Positions 5,871-13,177 of a stretch of DNA of 32,912 nt are shown one piece after another. The stretch spans positions 1-32,912 of the forward strand of contig CANQKL010000003.1 of assembly GCA_947624455.1 (NCBI GenBank), read 5' to 3'. The notes under the pieces were generated by a model, which had not been told where the DNA came from, made no database searches, and saw nothing but the letters and a program-made list of their open reading frames with translations. How positions within the stretch are numbered: position 1 is the first letter of the stretch; the number at the start of each line of letters is the position of its first letter. Made by a program: the position numbers and the translations under genes. The DNA comes from an uncultured Clostridia bacterium (GTDB lineage: Bacteria; Bacillota; Clostridia; UMGS1883).

Positions 5871-7625
5871 TCAGGAGAGGTCGATAACTCCGACAGGCAC
5901 ATCTTCTTTGCCGACGGCGGGAGTATCGTTCCAAACAGTGGTTTCGGTTCCGTCTACCTCGGGGAAGTCAGCGTCGGAAAAGTCGGGAGAATCGTTCTCG
6001 TTGAGCTGAGAGGTCATGCCGTTTATTCCGGTAGGCTCCACGCTGTCATTGAGGGGCTTTACGTCCTCTCCGTAGCCGCCCAGTACTATGACGCCGTCGC
6101 CGTTGCCCTTGACGGTCACATTATGCACCAGTATATCGCTGTCGTCATAACCGTCCTTTACCGCCACGGCCCGAAGGATGCAGCTGTATTCTACCTGAAT
6201 GGAGGAACGGTATACCGTGCCGTAGGTTCTGGGATCGGAGCCGTCCAGCGTGTAGAAGATCGTTGCGCCGCTGGTGCTGGTGCGGAGAGTGACGCGGGTG
6301 TAGTCGGTGTATTTAGTGTCGCTGGCGGTGGGAGTAGCGACCTTGCTGTTGTAACTGAGGGTGTAGGTCTCGACCTCGCTGGGAGCATAGCCCTTCTTAG
6401 CGGCCATGATCTTAAGCACGCAGTTGTTGGGAATGGTTATAGAACTGCCGGAGCTGACCTTTTTGTCTTTAGTTGTGGGATCGTCGCCATCGGTAGTATA
6501 GTAAATGTAAGAGCCGGAGGTGCCGGTGAGCTTTACCTTTTTATTGGTGGTACTGTTATAAGACGTCACCAGAGTCATGGTAATGGGGAACCGGGCCGGT
6601 TCGCTATCCTCATAGCCGCTCTTAACAGCGATAGCGCGGATGTAGGTGGTGCCGGGCTGATCTATGATTATGCCGCTGCTGGTATACTTGTAGTCGTCGA
6701 TCGTGGGAGTGCCGCCGTCAATGGTATAGTAGATCGTTGCTCCGCTGGTGGCAGACCGGAGAGTGACCTTTATACCGCCGTCAACAGCGGTCTGGGTGGC
6801 GGTGACCTCGGCGCAGGTGGGGCCGTTGATCTCGGCGGTGTAGACCCTGCTGGGAGCGTAGCCGGGCTTGCAAACTATGAGCTTAAGGGTGCAGGCCTTA
6901 GTTATCCTGATGCCGCTGGAAGTGTACTTCTTACAGCTGCCGGAGGCCTTGGCCACAGGATCGGAGCCGTCGGTGGTGTAATAGTAGGTGCAGTTACTGG
7001 AAGGCCCGCTGAGCTTCACGGTTGTGGTGCTGCCTGAAACGGTAGTGCGGGCGTCGGGCTTGCCGGTAAACTGGGGAATGTCCACATAGGCCACGGCCAC
7101 AGGGCTGTTCTGGTAGCTGCTGCGAACGGCTATGGCTTTTATGTAGCAGCTCTCACTTACCACGATGCCGCTGCTGGAGTATCTCTTGTCCGAGGTGGTG
7201 GGAGTGGAGCCGTCTGTCGTGTAATATATGGTGGAGCCGGAGGAGGTGATAGTCACCTTTTTGCCCCCGTCAACGTTGGTGGACTTAAAGGTGGGCGTGG
7301 CGGCCCGGGCCTTAGTCACGGTAACGGTGTAGTAGCCGACGGGACTGTATTCCCCGCCGTCGTAAGCCACGGCTCTTACCTCACAGGAGGAGGTGACCTT
7401 CACCGAGCTGGAATATTTCTTGCTGGAGGTGGTGGGGTCGCTGCCGTTGGTAGTGTAGTAAATTTTTGCGCCCTTAGAATCGCTTCTGAGGGTAAAGGTG
7501 GCGCTGCCGGTAGTGGTAGTCACAGAGATGTTGGGGGTTGAAACCGAGCTGTCTTCTGCCAAGGCGCAGACTGGCAATGCCAGTACCGTGACGGCAAAAA
7601 CAGCGGCGATCAGCTTTTTGATCAT
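5871..7625 (-). CDS. secreted protein of six chitobiase C-terminal-like repeats
   Basis: The 584-aa protein begins with a signal peptide (MIKKLIAAVFAVTVLALPVCALA). Six repeats of about 80 residues follow, each with a core like IYYTTDGSDPTT then KYSSSG, hallmarks of CHB_HEX_C-type fibronectin-III-like domains. The cores are YYTTNGSDP, YYTTDGSTP, YYTTDGSDP, YYTIDGGTP, YYTTDGDDP and FYTLDGSDP. A tail of about 90 residues rich in Asp, Glu and Pro closes the protein. No catalytic domain, LPXTG, SLH or other anchor is visible, so it is probably a released or non-covalently held surface protein. Such domains usually sit beside enzymes as spacers or glycan-contact modules. The ATG is preceded by AAGGAGAGAAGG. 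The gene diverges from the activase operon. The 397-aa plus-strand ORF inside it is a shadow. Confidence 0.85.
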   Translation of the reverse strand: MIKKLIAAVFAVTVLALPVCALAEDSSVSTPNISVTTTTGSATFTLRSDSKGAKIYYTTNGSDPTTSSKKYSSSVKVTSSCEVRAVAYDGGEYSPVGYYTVTVTKARAATPTFKSTNVDGGKKVTITSSGSTIYYTTDGSTPTTSDKRYSSSGIVVSESCYIKAIAVRSSYQNSPVAVAYVDIPQFTGKPDARTTVSGSTTTVKLSGPSSNCTYYYTTDGSDPVAKASGSCKKYTSSGIRITKACTLKLIVCKPGYAPSRVYTAEINGPTCAEVTATQTAVDGGIKVTLRSATSGATIYYTIDGGTPTIDDYKYTSSGIIIDQPGTTYIRAIAVKSGYEDSEPARFPITMTLVTSYNSTTNKKVKLTGTSGSYIYYTTDGDDPTTKDKKVSSGSSITIPNNCVLKIMAAKKGYAPSEVETYTLSYNSKVATPTASDTKYTDYTRVTLRTSTSGATIFYTLDGSDPRTYGTVYRSSIQVEYSCILRAVAVKDGYDDSDILVHNVTVKGNGDGVIVLGGYGEDVKPLNDSVEPTGINGMTSQLNENDSPDFSDADFPEVDGTETTVWNDTPAVGKEDVPVGVIDLS

Positions 7626-7744
7626 ATTCCTTCTCTCCTTAAAACAAAGTTATTTCAGGCTGCAACTACAACCTGTAGTATTATATATGTTAAGTATAAC
7701 ACAATTTGTTGGAAAATGGAAGAGCTTTTTTTAATTGTAACTGT

Positions 7745-7775
7745 ATTTTAAACTATAATTTACAATTTGGTAACA
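7745..7775 (-). promoter_or_regulatory. candidate WalR box and promoter of the CHB_HEX_C protein
   Basis: On the minus strand TGTTAC-N5-TGTAAA (7775 to 7759) fits the WalR box TGTWAH-N5-TGTWAH at all positions. It is followed by a possible -10 TAAAAT at 7750-7745, about 120 bp upstream of the secreted-protein start. The motif is short and AT-rich, so a chance match is possible. Confidence 0.45.
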
Positions 7776-7809
7776 AATCCTGGGACAAAAATAAAGTTGA
7801 CATTTTCCA

Positions 7810-7838
7810 TTGACTAAACTCGAAAATTGTGATATAAT
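7810..7838 (+). promoter_or_regulatory. sigma-A promoter of the activase operon
   Basis: TTGACT, a 17-bp spacer and a perfect TATAAT precede the activase start by about 95 bp. A second TTGACA at 7797 has no matching -10. The rest of the 308-bp divergent spacer is AT-rich and holds no gene that I can support. Confidence 0.75.
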
Positions 7839-7933
7839 GCAAAGTGATATATAATGTTTCAGGGTGATATAAGTCAGGAAAAGAACAGTGTTTTTATGGC
7901 TTTTATTCCCAATAAAAGGCATAAGGTGATAAG

Positions 7934-10831
7934 ATGCTTAAAATCGGCGTTGACGTCGGCAGCACAACTCTCAAGTGCGTTGTGCTGGACGAGAGCGACA
8001 GAATAGTTTACAAGGAGTATAACCGCCACTACAGCATGATAGTTGAAAAGACCGCAGAGCTGTTGGAGCGGGTGCGCGATATGTTCCCGGGAGACAGGGA
8101 AATGGGGCTGGCTGTTTCGGGCAGCGCGGGCATGGGAATGGCCGAGCGCGTCGGCCTCTCCTTCGTGCAGGAGGTCTATGCCACCCGCATTGCGGTAAAG
8201 AGGGCTGTGCCGGAGGCCGACGCCGTCATCGAGCTTGGGGGCGAGGACGCCAAGATCCTTTTCCTCAAGGGCGGGCTGGAGGTTCGCATGAACGGCAGCT
8301 GCGCCGGGGGAACAGGGGCCTTTATAGACCAGATGGCCACCCTTCTCGCCCTAAGTCCCTCAGACATGAACGAATACGCCAAAAAATACGAAAAAATATA
8401 CACTATTGCCTCTCGCTGCGGAGTTTTCGCCAAGAGCGACGTTCAGCCTCTGCTTAACCAGGGGGCAAAAAAGGAGGATATCTCCGCCAGTATTTTTGCC
8501 GCCGTGGTCAATCAGACCATCGCCGGTCTGGCCCAAGGGCGGGAAATCGGAGGCACGGTGGTATATCTGGGCGGGCCGCTGACCTTCATGGATCAGCTGA
8601 GAGCCGCCTTTGACAGGCAGCTTGGGCTTGAGGGGATCTGCCCCGAGAACTCCCTGTATTTTGTGGCGATGGGCGCGGCCCTGTCGCCTACGGTCAAGGC
8701 CGTCGATCTGGCCGCGACCGTAGAAAACGTGAAAAAACACTCCTCCACCGGAGAATATCGCAGCTGTCCGCCGCTGTTTAGGGACGAGGCTGAGTACGAG
8801 GTCTTTCGCGCCCGCCATGGCGCGGCGGCAATTCCGATGACCGACAATCCCGACCCCAAGGAGGCGTACCTTGGTGTGGACGCGGGCAGCACCACGCTCA
8901 AGGCCGTGGTGCTGGACGAAAACGGGGACATAATCCACGCCGACTATATGCCAAACAGCGGAAACCCCATTCCGCTGCTCAGGGACTTTCTGATGAAATT
9001 TCACGAGAAATACCCGAGGGTAAAGATAAGGGCCTCCGCCTCCACCGGTTATGGTGAGGAGATAACCAAAAACGCCTTTGGCTTTGACATGGGGCTTGTG
9101 GAGACTATGGCTCATTTTACCGCCGCGAAAAAGTTTGACCCCGATGTGGACTTCATCATCGACATCGGCGGCCAGGACATAAAATGCTTTAAGATACGGG
9201 GCGGAGCCATCGACAATATCTTCCTCAACGAAGCCTGCTCCTCGGGCTGCGGCTCATTTTTGCAGACCTTTGCGGGAGCTTTGGGCTACAGCATAAGCGA
9301 ATTTGCCCAAAAGGGGATCATGGCGGATAAGCCGGTGGACTTGGGTTCCCGCTGTACGGTGTTTATGAATTCCTCGGTCAAGCAGGCTCAAAAGGATGGG
9401 GCCGGCATAGAGAATATCTCCGCCGGACTCAGCATCAGCGTGGTCAAAAACGCCATATACAAGGTCATACGCGCCGTCAACGCGGACAGCCTTGGCAAAA
9501 ACATCGTGGTTCAGGGAGGCACCTTCCTGAACGACGCTGTGCTGCGGGCCTTTGAAATGGAGCTGGGCAGAGAGGTTGTCCGGCCAAACATCGCCGGTCT
9601 TATGGGCGCTTACGGGGCGGCCCTTTACGCGAAGGCCAACGCGCCCGAGACTTCGACGACCATCACTCCCGAGGGCCTCTGGGACTTTAAGCACGAGATC
9701 AGTTCGGTTACCTGCAACGGCTGTACGAACCACTGCCGTCTGACCGTAAACAGCTTTGGCGGCGGACGGCGGTTCATCGCCGGCAACCGCTGCGAAAAGC
9801 CCTTGAAAACTAAGAACAGTGGGGAAAAGCTTGATCTCTTTGAGTACAACCGCTCGCTCCTCGCGGCCTATGGGCCGAAGGACGGATCAAGGGGAACTAT
9901 AGGCATACCCATGGGTCTCAATATGTGGGAGCTGTACCCATTTTGGCACACATTTTTCACCAATCTGGGCTTTAAGGTCGTCCCGTCGCCCTCCAGCGAC
10001 AGGAGCCTGTACCTGTCCGGTCAGCACACTATCCCCTCGGATACGGTGTGCTTCCCGGCAAAGCTGGTACACGGCCACATCGACGCTCTTTTGAATATGG
10101 GAGTGGACGCTATATTTTACCCCTGTATGTCATATAATTTTGATGAGGGACTGTCCAGCAATCACTACAACTGTCCCGTGGTGGCCTACTATCCCGAGGT
10201 CATTCGGGCCAACGTCACCAATATGGGCAAAACCAGGTTCATCTATGACTATGTCGGCCTTCACCGGCCCAGAGATTTCGTAAAGTCCGTACATAAGATA
10301 CTTCTCCGGGAGTTCGGGGACTTTAGCCTTAAAGAGGTGCGCCGGGCTGCGGACGCGGCCTACGCCGAGTACCGCGCCCACATGGGCCGCATCGCCGCCA
10401 AGGGGCAAGAGTTTTTGAAACTGGCACGGGAGCGGAAGATGCCCGTAATAGTTCTCTGCGGCCGACCCTATCACCTTGACCCGGAGGTCAGTCACGGCAT
10501 CGACAAGCTTATATGCGACCTTGGGGCCGCCGTCATAACCGAGGACAGCGTCAGCCCCCTTGTGGAACCCTTTGAAACTCACGTCCTTAACCAGTGGACC
10601 TACCACGCCAGGCTTTACGCCGCCGCCAAGTGGGCGGCGGAGCAGGGCAACGATGTGAACGTGGTACAGCTTGTGTCCTTTGGCTGCGGAGTTGACGCCA
10701 TAACCGGCGACGAGGTTCGCCGCATCACCGAGGAAAAAGGCAAGATATACACCCAGATAAAGATCGACGAGATAACCAACCTCGGCACGGTCAAGATACG
10801 GCTGAGGAGCCTGTTCGCCGCCCTGCGGTGA
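7934..10831 (+). CDS. acyl-CoA dehydratase activase-related protein (two BadF/HgdC domains plus DUF2229)
   Basis: The 965-aa protein contains two ASKHA ATPase domains of the BcrA/BadF/HgdC type. Each starts with a phosphate loop (GVDVGSTTLKCVVLD near residue 5 and GVDAGSTTLKAVVLDE near 315). Each also carries conserved Cys that in HgdC hold a [4Fe-4S] cluster: GSCAGGTGAF and SRCGVF in the first, EACSSGCGSF and SRCTVF in the second. A DUF2229 region follows with IGIPMGLNMWELYPFWHTFF. In the family, ATP hydrolysis drives a low-potential electron to a 2-hydroxyacyl-CoA-dehydratase-like partner. Large activases of this kind are often about 1400 aa, with the HgdB-like part fused at the C-terminus. 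Here that part is the next gene. The substrate is unknown, and this two-domain class need not act on 2-hydroxyacyl-CoA. Confidence 0.85.
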   Translation: MLKIGVDVGSTTLKCVVLDESDRIVYKEYNRHYSMIVEKTAELLERVRDMFPGDREMGLAVSGSAGMGMAERVGLSFVQEVYATRIAVKRAVPEADAVIELGGEDAKILFLKGGLEVRMNGSCAGGTGAFIDQMATLLALSPSDMNEYAKKYEKIYTIASRCGVFAKSDVQPLLNQGAKKEDISASIFAAVVNQTIAGLAQGREIGGTVVYLGGPLTFMDQLRAAFDRQLGLEGICPENSLYFVAMGAALSPTVKAVDLAATVENVKKHSSTGEYRSCPPLFRDEAEYEVFRARHGAAAIPMTDNPDPKEAYLGVDAGSTTLKAVVLDENGDIIHADYMPNSGNPIPLLRDFLMKFHEKYPRVKIRASASTGYGEEITKNAFGFDMGLVETMAHFTAAKKFDPDVDFIIDIGGQDIKCFKIRGGAIDNIFLNEACSSGCGSFLQTFAGALGYSISEFAQKGIMADKPVDLGSRCTVFMNSSVKQAQKDGAGIENISAGLSISVVKNAIYKVIRAVNADSLGKNIVVQGGTFLNDAVLRAFEMELGREVVRPNIAGLMGAYGAALYAKANAPETSTTITPEGLWDFKHEISSVTCNGCTNHCRLTVNSFGGGRRFIAGNRCEKPLKTKNSGEKLDLFEYNRSLLAAYGPKDGSRGTIGIPMGLNMWELYPFWHTFFTNLGFKVVPSPSSDRSLYLSGQHTIPSDTVCFPAKLVHGHIDALLNMGVDAIFYPCMSYNFDEGLSSNHYNCPVVAYYPEVIRANVTNMGKTRFIYDYVGLHRPRDFVKSVHKILLREFGDFSLKEVRRAADAAYAEYRAHMGRIAAKGQEFLKLARERKMPVIVLCGRPYHLDPEVSHGIDKLICDLGAAVITEDSVSPLVEPFETHVLNQWTYHARLYAAAKWAAEQGNDVNVVQLVSFGCGVDAITGDEVRRITEEKGKIYTQIKIDEITNLGTVKIRLRSLFAALR

Positions 10832-10839
10832 CAGGGGCA

Positions 10840-10926
10840 ACGGGAAATGCGGCGGCTTTGAGACGGGCCGCCCTGAGCCGGATAGTGACTTGGCTTGAAA
10901 ATATTTTCCAGTACTTCATTTCCCGT
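10840..10926 (+). other. structured spacer between activase and HgdB-like gene
   Basis: In the 136-nt gap ACGGGAAATG (10840-10849) pairs perfectly with CATTTCCCGT (10917-10926). This encloses a GGCGGC/GCCGCC hairpin (10851-10872) and a GAAAATATTTTC palindrome. It looks like a folded intercistronic RNA. The role is unknown. Confidence 0.5.
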
Positions 10927-10967
10927 CCCAATTTCCAACTCTCGAAAGTTCCTTACAGGAGGCGCCT

Positions 10968-12287
10968 ATGGAAAGAACCCTGTTCACGAAAGAAATGAAG
11001 GATGCGGGCTACACCATCCTCATTCCCGATATGTGTCACATACACTTTAAGATAATAAAAGAGATAATGCACAACTACGGCTATAACGCCGAAATACTGT
11101 ATAACACAGGCCAGGGCGTGGTGGACGAGGGATTGAAGCACGTCCACAACGACACCTGTTATCCGGCGCTTCTGGTGATCGGTCAAATGATAGACGCTTT
11201 AAAGAGCGGCAAATACGACATTCACAAGGTGGCGCTGCTCCTGCCTCAGACCGGCGGGGGCTGCCGGGCTTCCAACTACATATCTCTGCTGCGTAAGGCT
11301 CTCACGGCCATGGATTGGGGCTTCATTCCCATTATATCCCTTAATTTCAGCGGACTGGAAAAGTCGCCGGGCTTTAAGCTCACCGTCCCCTTTATCCGCC
11401 AGCTTCTGGCGGCGGTGGTCTACGGCGATCTGCTGATGCTGCTGGACAATCAGGTCAAGCCTTATGAAATAAACCGGGGCGACAGCGCCGCCTGCGTGGA
11501 AATGTGGGTGGAAAGGCTGGGCCGCACCTTCCGGGAAAATAAGGGCTTGTCCGCCAGGGAACGCCGGGCCGCCCTCAAGGCCATCGTGGACAGCTTCGCC
11601 CGTATACCCATGAAGAAAGAAAAGAAAATTAAGGTCGGCATAGTGGGAGAAATATACGTAAAATACGCGCCTCTTGGAAATAATAATCTGGAAGACTTCC
11701 TTTATGAGCAGGGCTGCGAGGTAATGCTGGGCGGGCTTATCGACTTTGCCCTCTATTGTACGGACACGCCCATCGACACAATAAATATTTACGGCGGCAA
11801 CGCCCTTCTCAAGGACGGCTACCGTCTGGCGGAAAGCTATCTTTCGTCTTTGAAGGACGAGATGATAGAGGCGGTGAAGCAAAACAGCGATTTTACCCCG
11901 CCTTCCTCCTTCAAACACCTTAAGAGCAAGGCCGACGGCGTGATAGGCACCGGCTGCAAAATGGGGGAGGGCTGGCTCCTGACGGCGGAAATAATGGAGC
12001 TGGTGGAGCTGGGCTATTCTAACGTCATCTGCGCCCAGCCCTTCGGCTGCCTGCCCAATCACATTGTGGGCAAGGGCATGATCCACAAGATAAAGGGCAT
12101 CGCTCCCAGCGCCAACATCGTACCCATAGACTATGACCCAGGCGCCACAAGGGTAAATCAGGAAAACCGCATTAAGCTGATGCTGGCCGTTGCCCAGGAG
12201 GAGCTGGACGGCGACGGCGGCGACAAAATTTATGATGAAAGCAAATCGGGGATCGGCAGCGAGAAGTTAGTAATGAGTAACGAGTAA
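10968..12287 (+). CDS. 2-hydroxyacyl-CoA dehydratase-like (HgdB-type) subunit
   Basis: The 439-aa protein matches the C-terminal part of large activase/dehydratase fusions. It has early conserved Cys in HNDTCYPALLVIGQ, a GGGCRASNY stretch, and near the end CAQPFGCLPNHIVGKG followed by PIDYDPGATRVNQENR. Cys residues of this family bind a [4Fe-4S] cluster that receives the electron from the activase. The ATG is behind ACAGGAGGCGCC. It is the second gene of the operon, 136 nt after the activase. The combined length of 1404 aa equals the usual fused protein, so the two are very likely partners. The last 6 residues (LVMSNE) come from a heptamer DNA repeat running into the stop, so the tail beyond AVAQEE is probably not conserved. 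Confidence 0.82.
   Translation: MERTLFTKEMKDAGYTILIPDMCHIHFKIIKEIMHNYGYNAEILYNTGQGVVDEGLKHVHNDTCYPALLVIGQMIDALKSGKYDIHKVALLLPQTGGGCRASNYISLLRKALTAMDWGFIPIISLNFSGLEKSPGFKLTVPFIRQLLAAVVYGDLLMLLDNQVKPYEINRGDSAACVEMWVERLGRTFRENKGLSARERRAALKAIVDSFARIPMKKEKKIKVGIVGEIYVKYAPLGNNNLEDFLYEQGCEVMLGGLIDFALYCTDTPIDTINIYGGNALLKDGYRLAESYLSSLKDEMIEAVKQNSDFTPPSSFKHLKSKADGVIGTGCKMGEGWLLTAEIMELVELGYSNVICAQPFGCLPNHIVGKGMIHKIKGIAPSANIVPIDYDPGATRVNQENRIKLMLAVAQEELDGDGGDKIYDESKSGIGSEKLVMSNE
12267..12287 (+). repeat. heptamer tandem repeat at a gene 3' end
   Basis: TTAGTAA, TGAGTAA and CGAGTAA are three consecutive 7-bp units followed by the TAA stop. They encode the end of the HgdB-like protein. This is a short microsatellite-like repeat. 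Confidence 0.6.
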
Positions 12288-12389
12288 TAAATTTCAGCGC
12301 GGACTTGTTCTTGTTACGACGCCCTTGGATTTGATGGGGCCGTTTCGGCGTCAAAACGGTACTCTTTTAAAGAAAATTATCGCGCCAAT

Positions 12390-12410
12390 AACGCCGCAAG
12401 GGCGTTTATA
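12390..12410 (+). terminator. weak candidate terminator before walR
   Basis: AACGCC and GGCGTT pair around GCAAG and are followed by TATA. Another possible stem (GACGCC/GGCGTC) lies at about 12318-12352. The 172-bp gap contains no clear sigma-A promoter for walR. Confidence 0.35.
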
Positions 12411-12459
12411 CAGTTCTGGAGCTGTGAAAAAAGCTTCAGCGACAGGGAGGAATACGAAA

Positions 12460-13143
12460 ATGGAAAAAACGATACTCATTGTTGACGACGAGGCTCCTAT
12501 CGTGGATATGCTAAAGTTCAATCTGGCCAAGGCGGGCTACAAGACTATGGCCGCCTATGACGGACGGACGGGGCTTGAACTGGCCACAACGAAGAAGCCG
12601 GATCTGATATTGCTTGACGTTATGCTGCCCAAGATGGACGGCTTTGAGGTCTGCCGCAAAATTAGAGAGGCGGACAGGGACGTACCCATTCTCATGCTCA
12701 CCGCCAGGGAGGAGGAGATAGATAAGGTCTTTGGCCTGGAATCCGGAGCCGACGACTATATCACAAAGCCCTTCTCCATACGCGAATTGATGGCCCGGGT
12801 AAAGGCCAACCTCCGCCGCGGGGCCGAACCCTCCGACGCGAGGATAATAAGCATAGATTCCCTTGAAATAAACACCGGACTGTACGAGGTGAAAAAGAAC
12901 GGCGTTCCTGTGGAACTCACGCTTCGTGAATTTGAGCTGCTCAAATTCCTGGCCAGTCAGCCGGGACGCATTTTTTCCCGCGAAATGCTGCTGGAAAAGG
13001 TCTGGGGATACGAGTATTTTGGAGATGTGCGGACAGTGGACGTGACTGTGCGCCGTCTCCGCGAAAAGGTGGAGGACAATCCCGCCGCGCCTGAGCGCAT
13101 AATGACCAAGCGCGGAGTGGGGTACTACTATAACAAGGATTAA
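12460..13143 (+). CDS. walR: OmpR/PhoB-family response regulator, WalR (YycF)
   Basis: The 228-aa regulator is read from the ATG at 12460 behind AGGGAGG. The track start at 12325 is rejected because it adds 45 non-conserved residues. The receiver domain shows the acidic pair DD at 9-10, phospho-acceptor Asp53 (LLDVMLPKMDGF), Thr81 and Lys103 (ITKPFSIREL). The C-terminal winged helix has LTLREFELLKFLASQPG, VWGYEYFGDVRTVDVTVRRLREK and the final RGVGYYYN. In Firmicutes WalR controls cell-wall hydrolases and is often essential. The order walR-walK-(small gene)-walH-walI supports this naming over PhoP or other OmpR members. It may be autoregulated or transcribed by read-through from upstream, as no good promoter is seen. 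Confidence 0.87.
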   Translation: MEKTILIVDDEAPIVDMLKFNLAKAGYKTMAAYDGRTGLELATTKKPDLILLDVMLPKMDGFEVCRKIREADRDVPILMLTAREEEIDKVFGLESGADDYITKPFSIRELMARVKANLRRGAEPSDARIISIDSLEINTGLYEVKKNGVPVELTLREFELLKFLASQPGRIFSREMLLEKVWGYEYFGDVRTVDVTVRRLREKVEDNPAAPERIMTKRGVGYYYNKD

Positions 13144-13177
13144 ATAGCAAAGATTAAAGCACAGGGCGGCGCGGAAG

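Noticed and set aside
5844-7037. 397-aa plus-strand ORF opposite the six-repeat protein
   Set aside because: It is antisense to clear YYTTDGSDP repeats; its Gly/Val/Ala-rich repetitive translation comes from the repeat DNA on the other strand.
7736-7752. Plus-strand WalR-like box TGTAAC-N5-TTTAAA before the activase
   Set aside because: The second half-site mismatches the core TGT; it is probably incidental in AT-rich DNA.
12320-12330. ACGCCCTTGGA shared with 3258-3268
   Set aside because: An 11-bp match without extended similarity on either side is too short to call a repeat.
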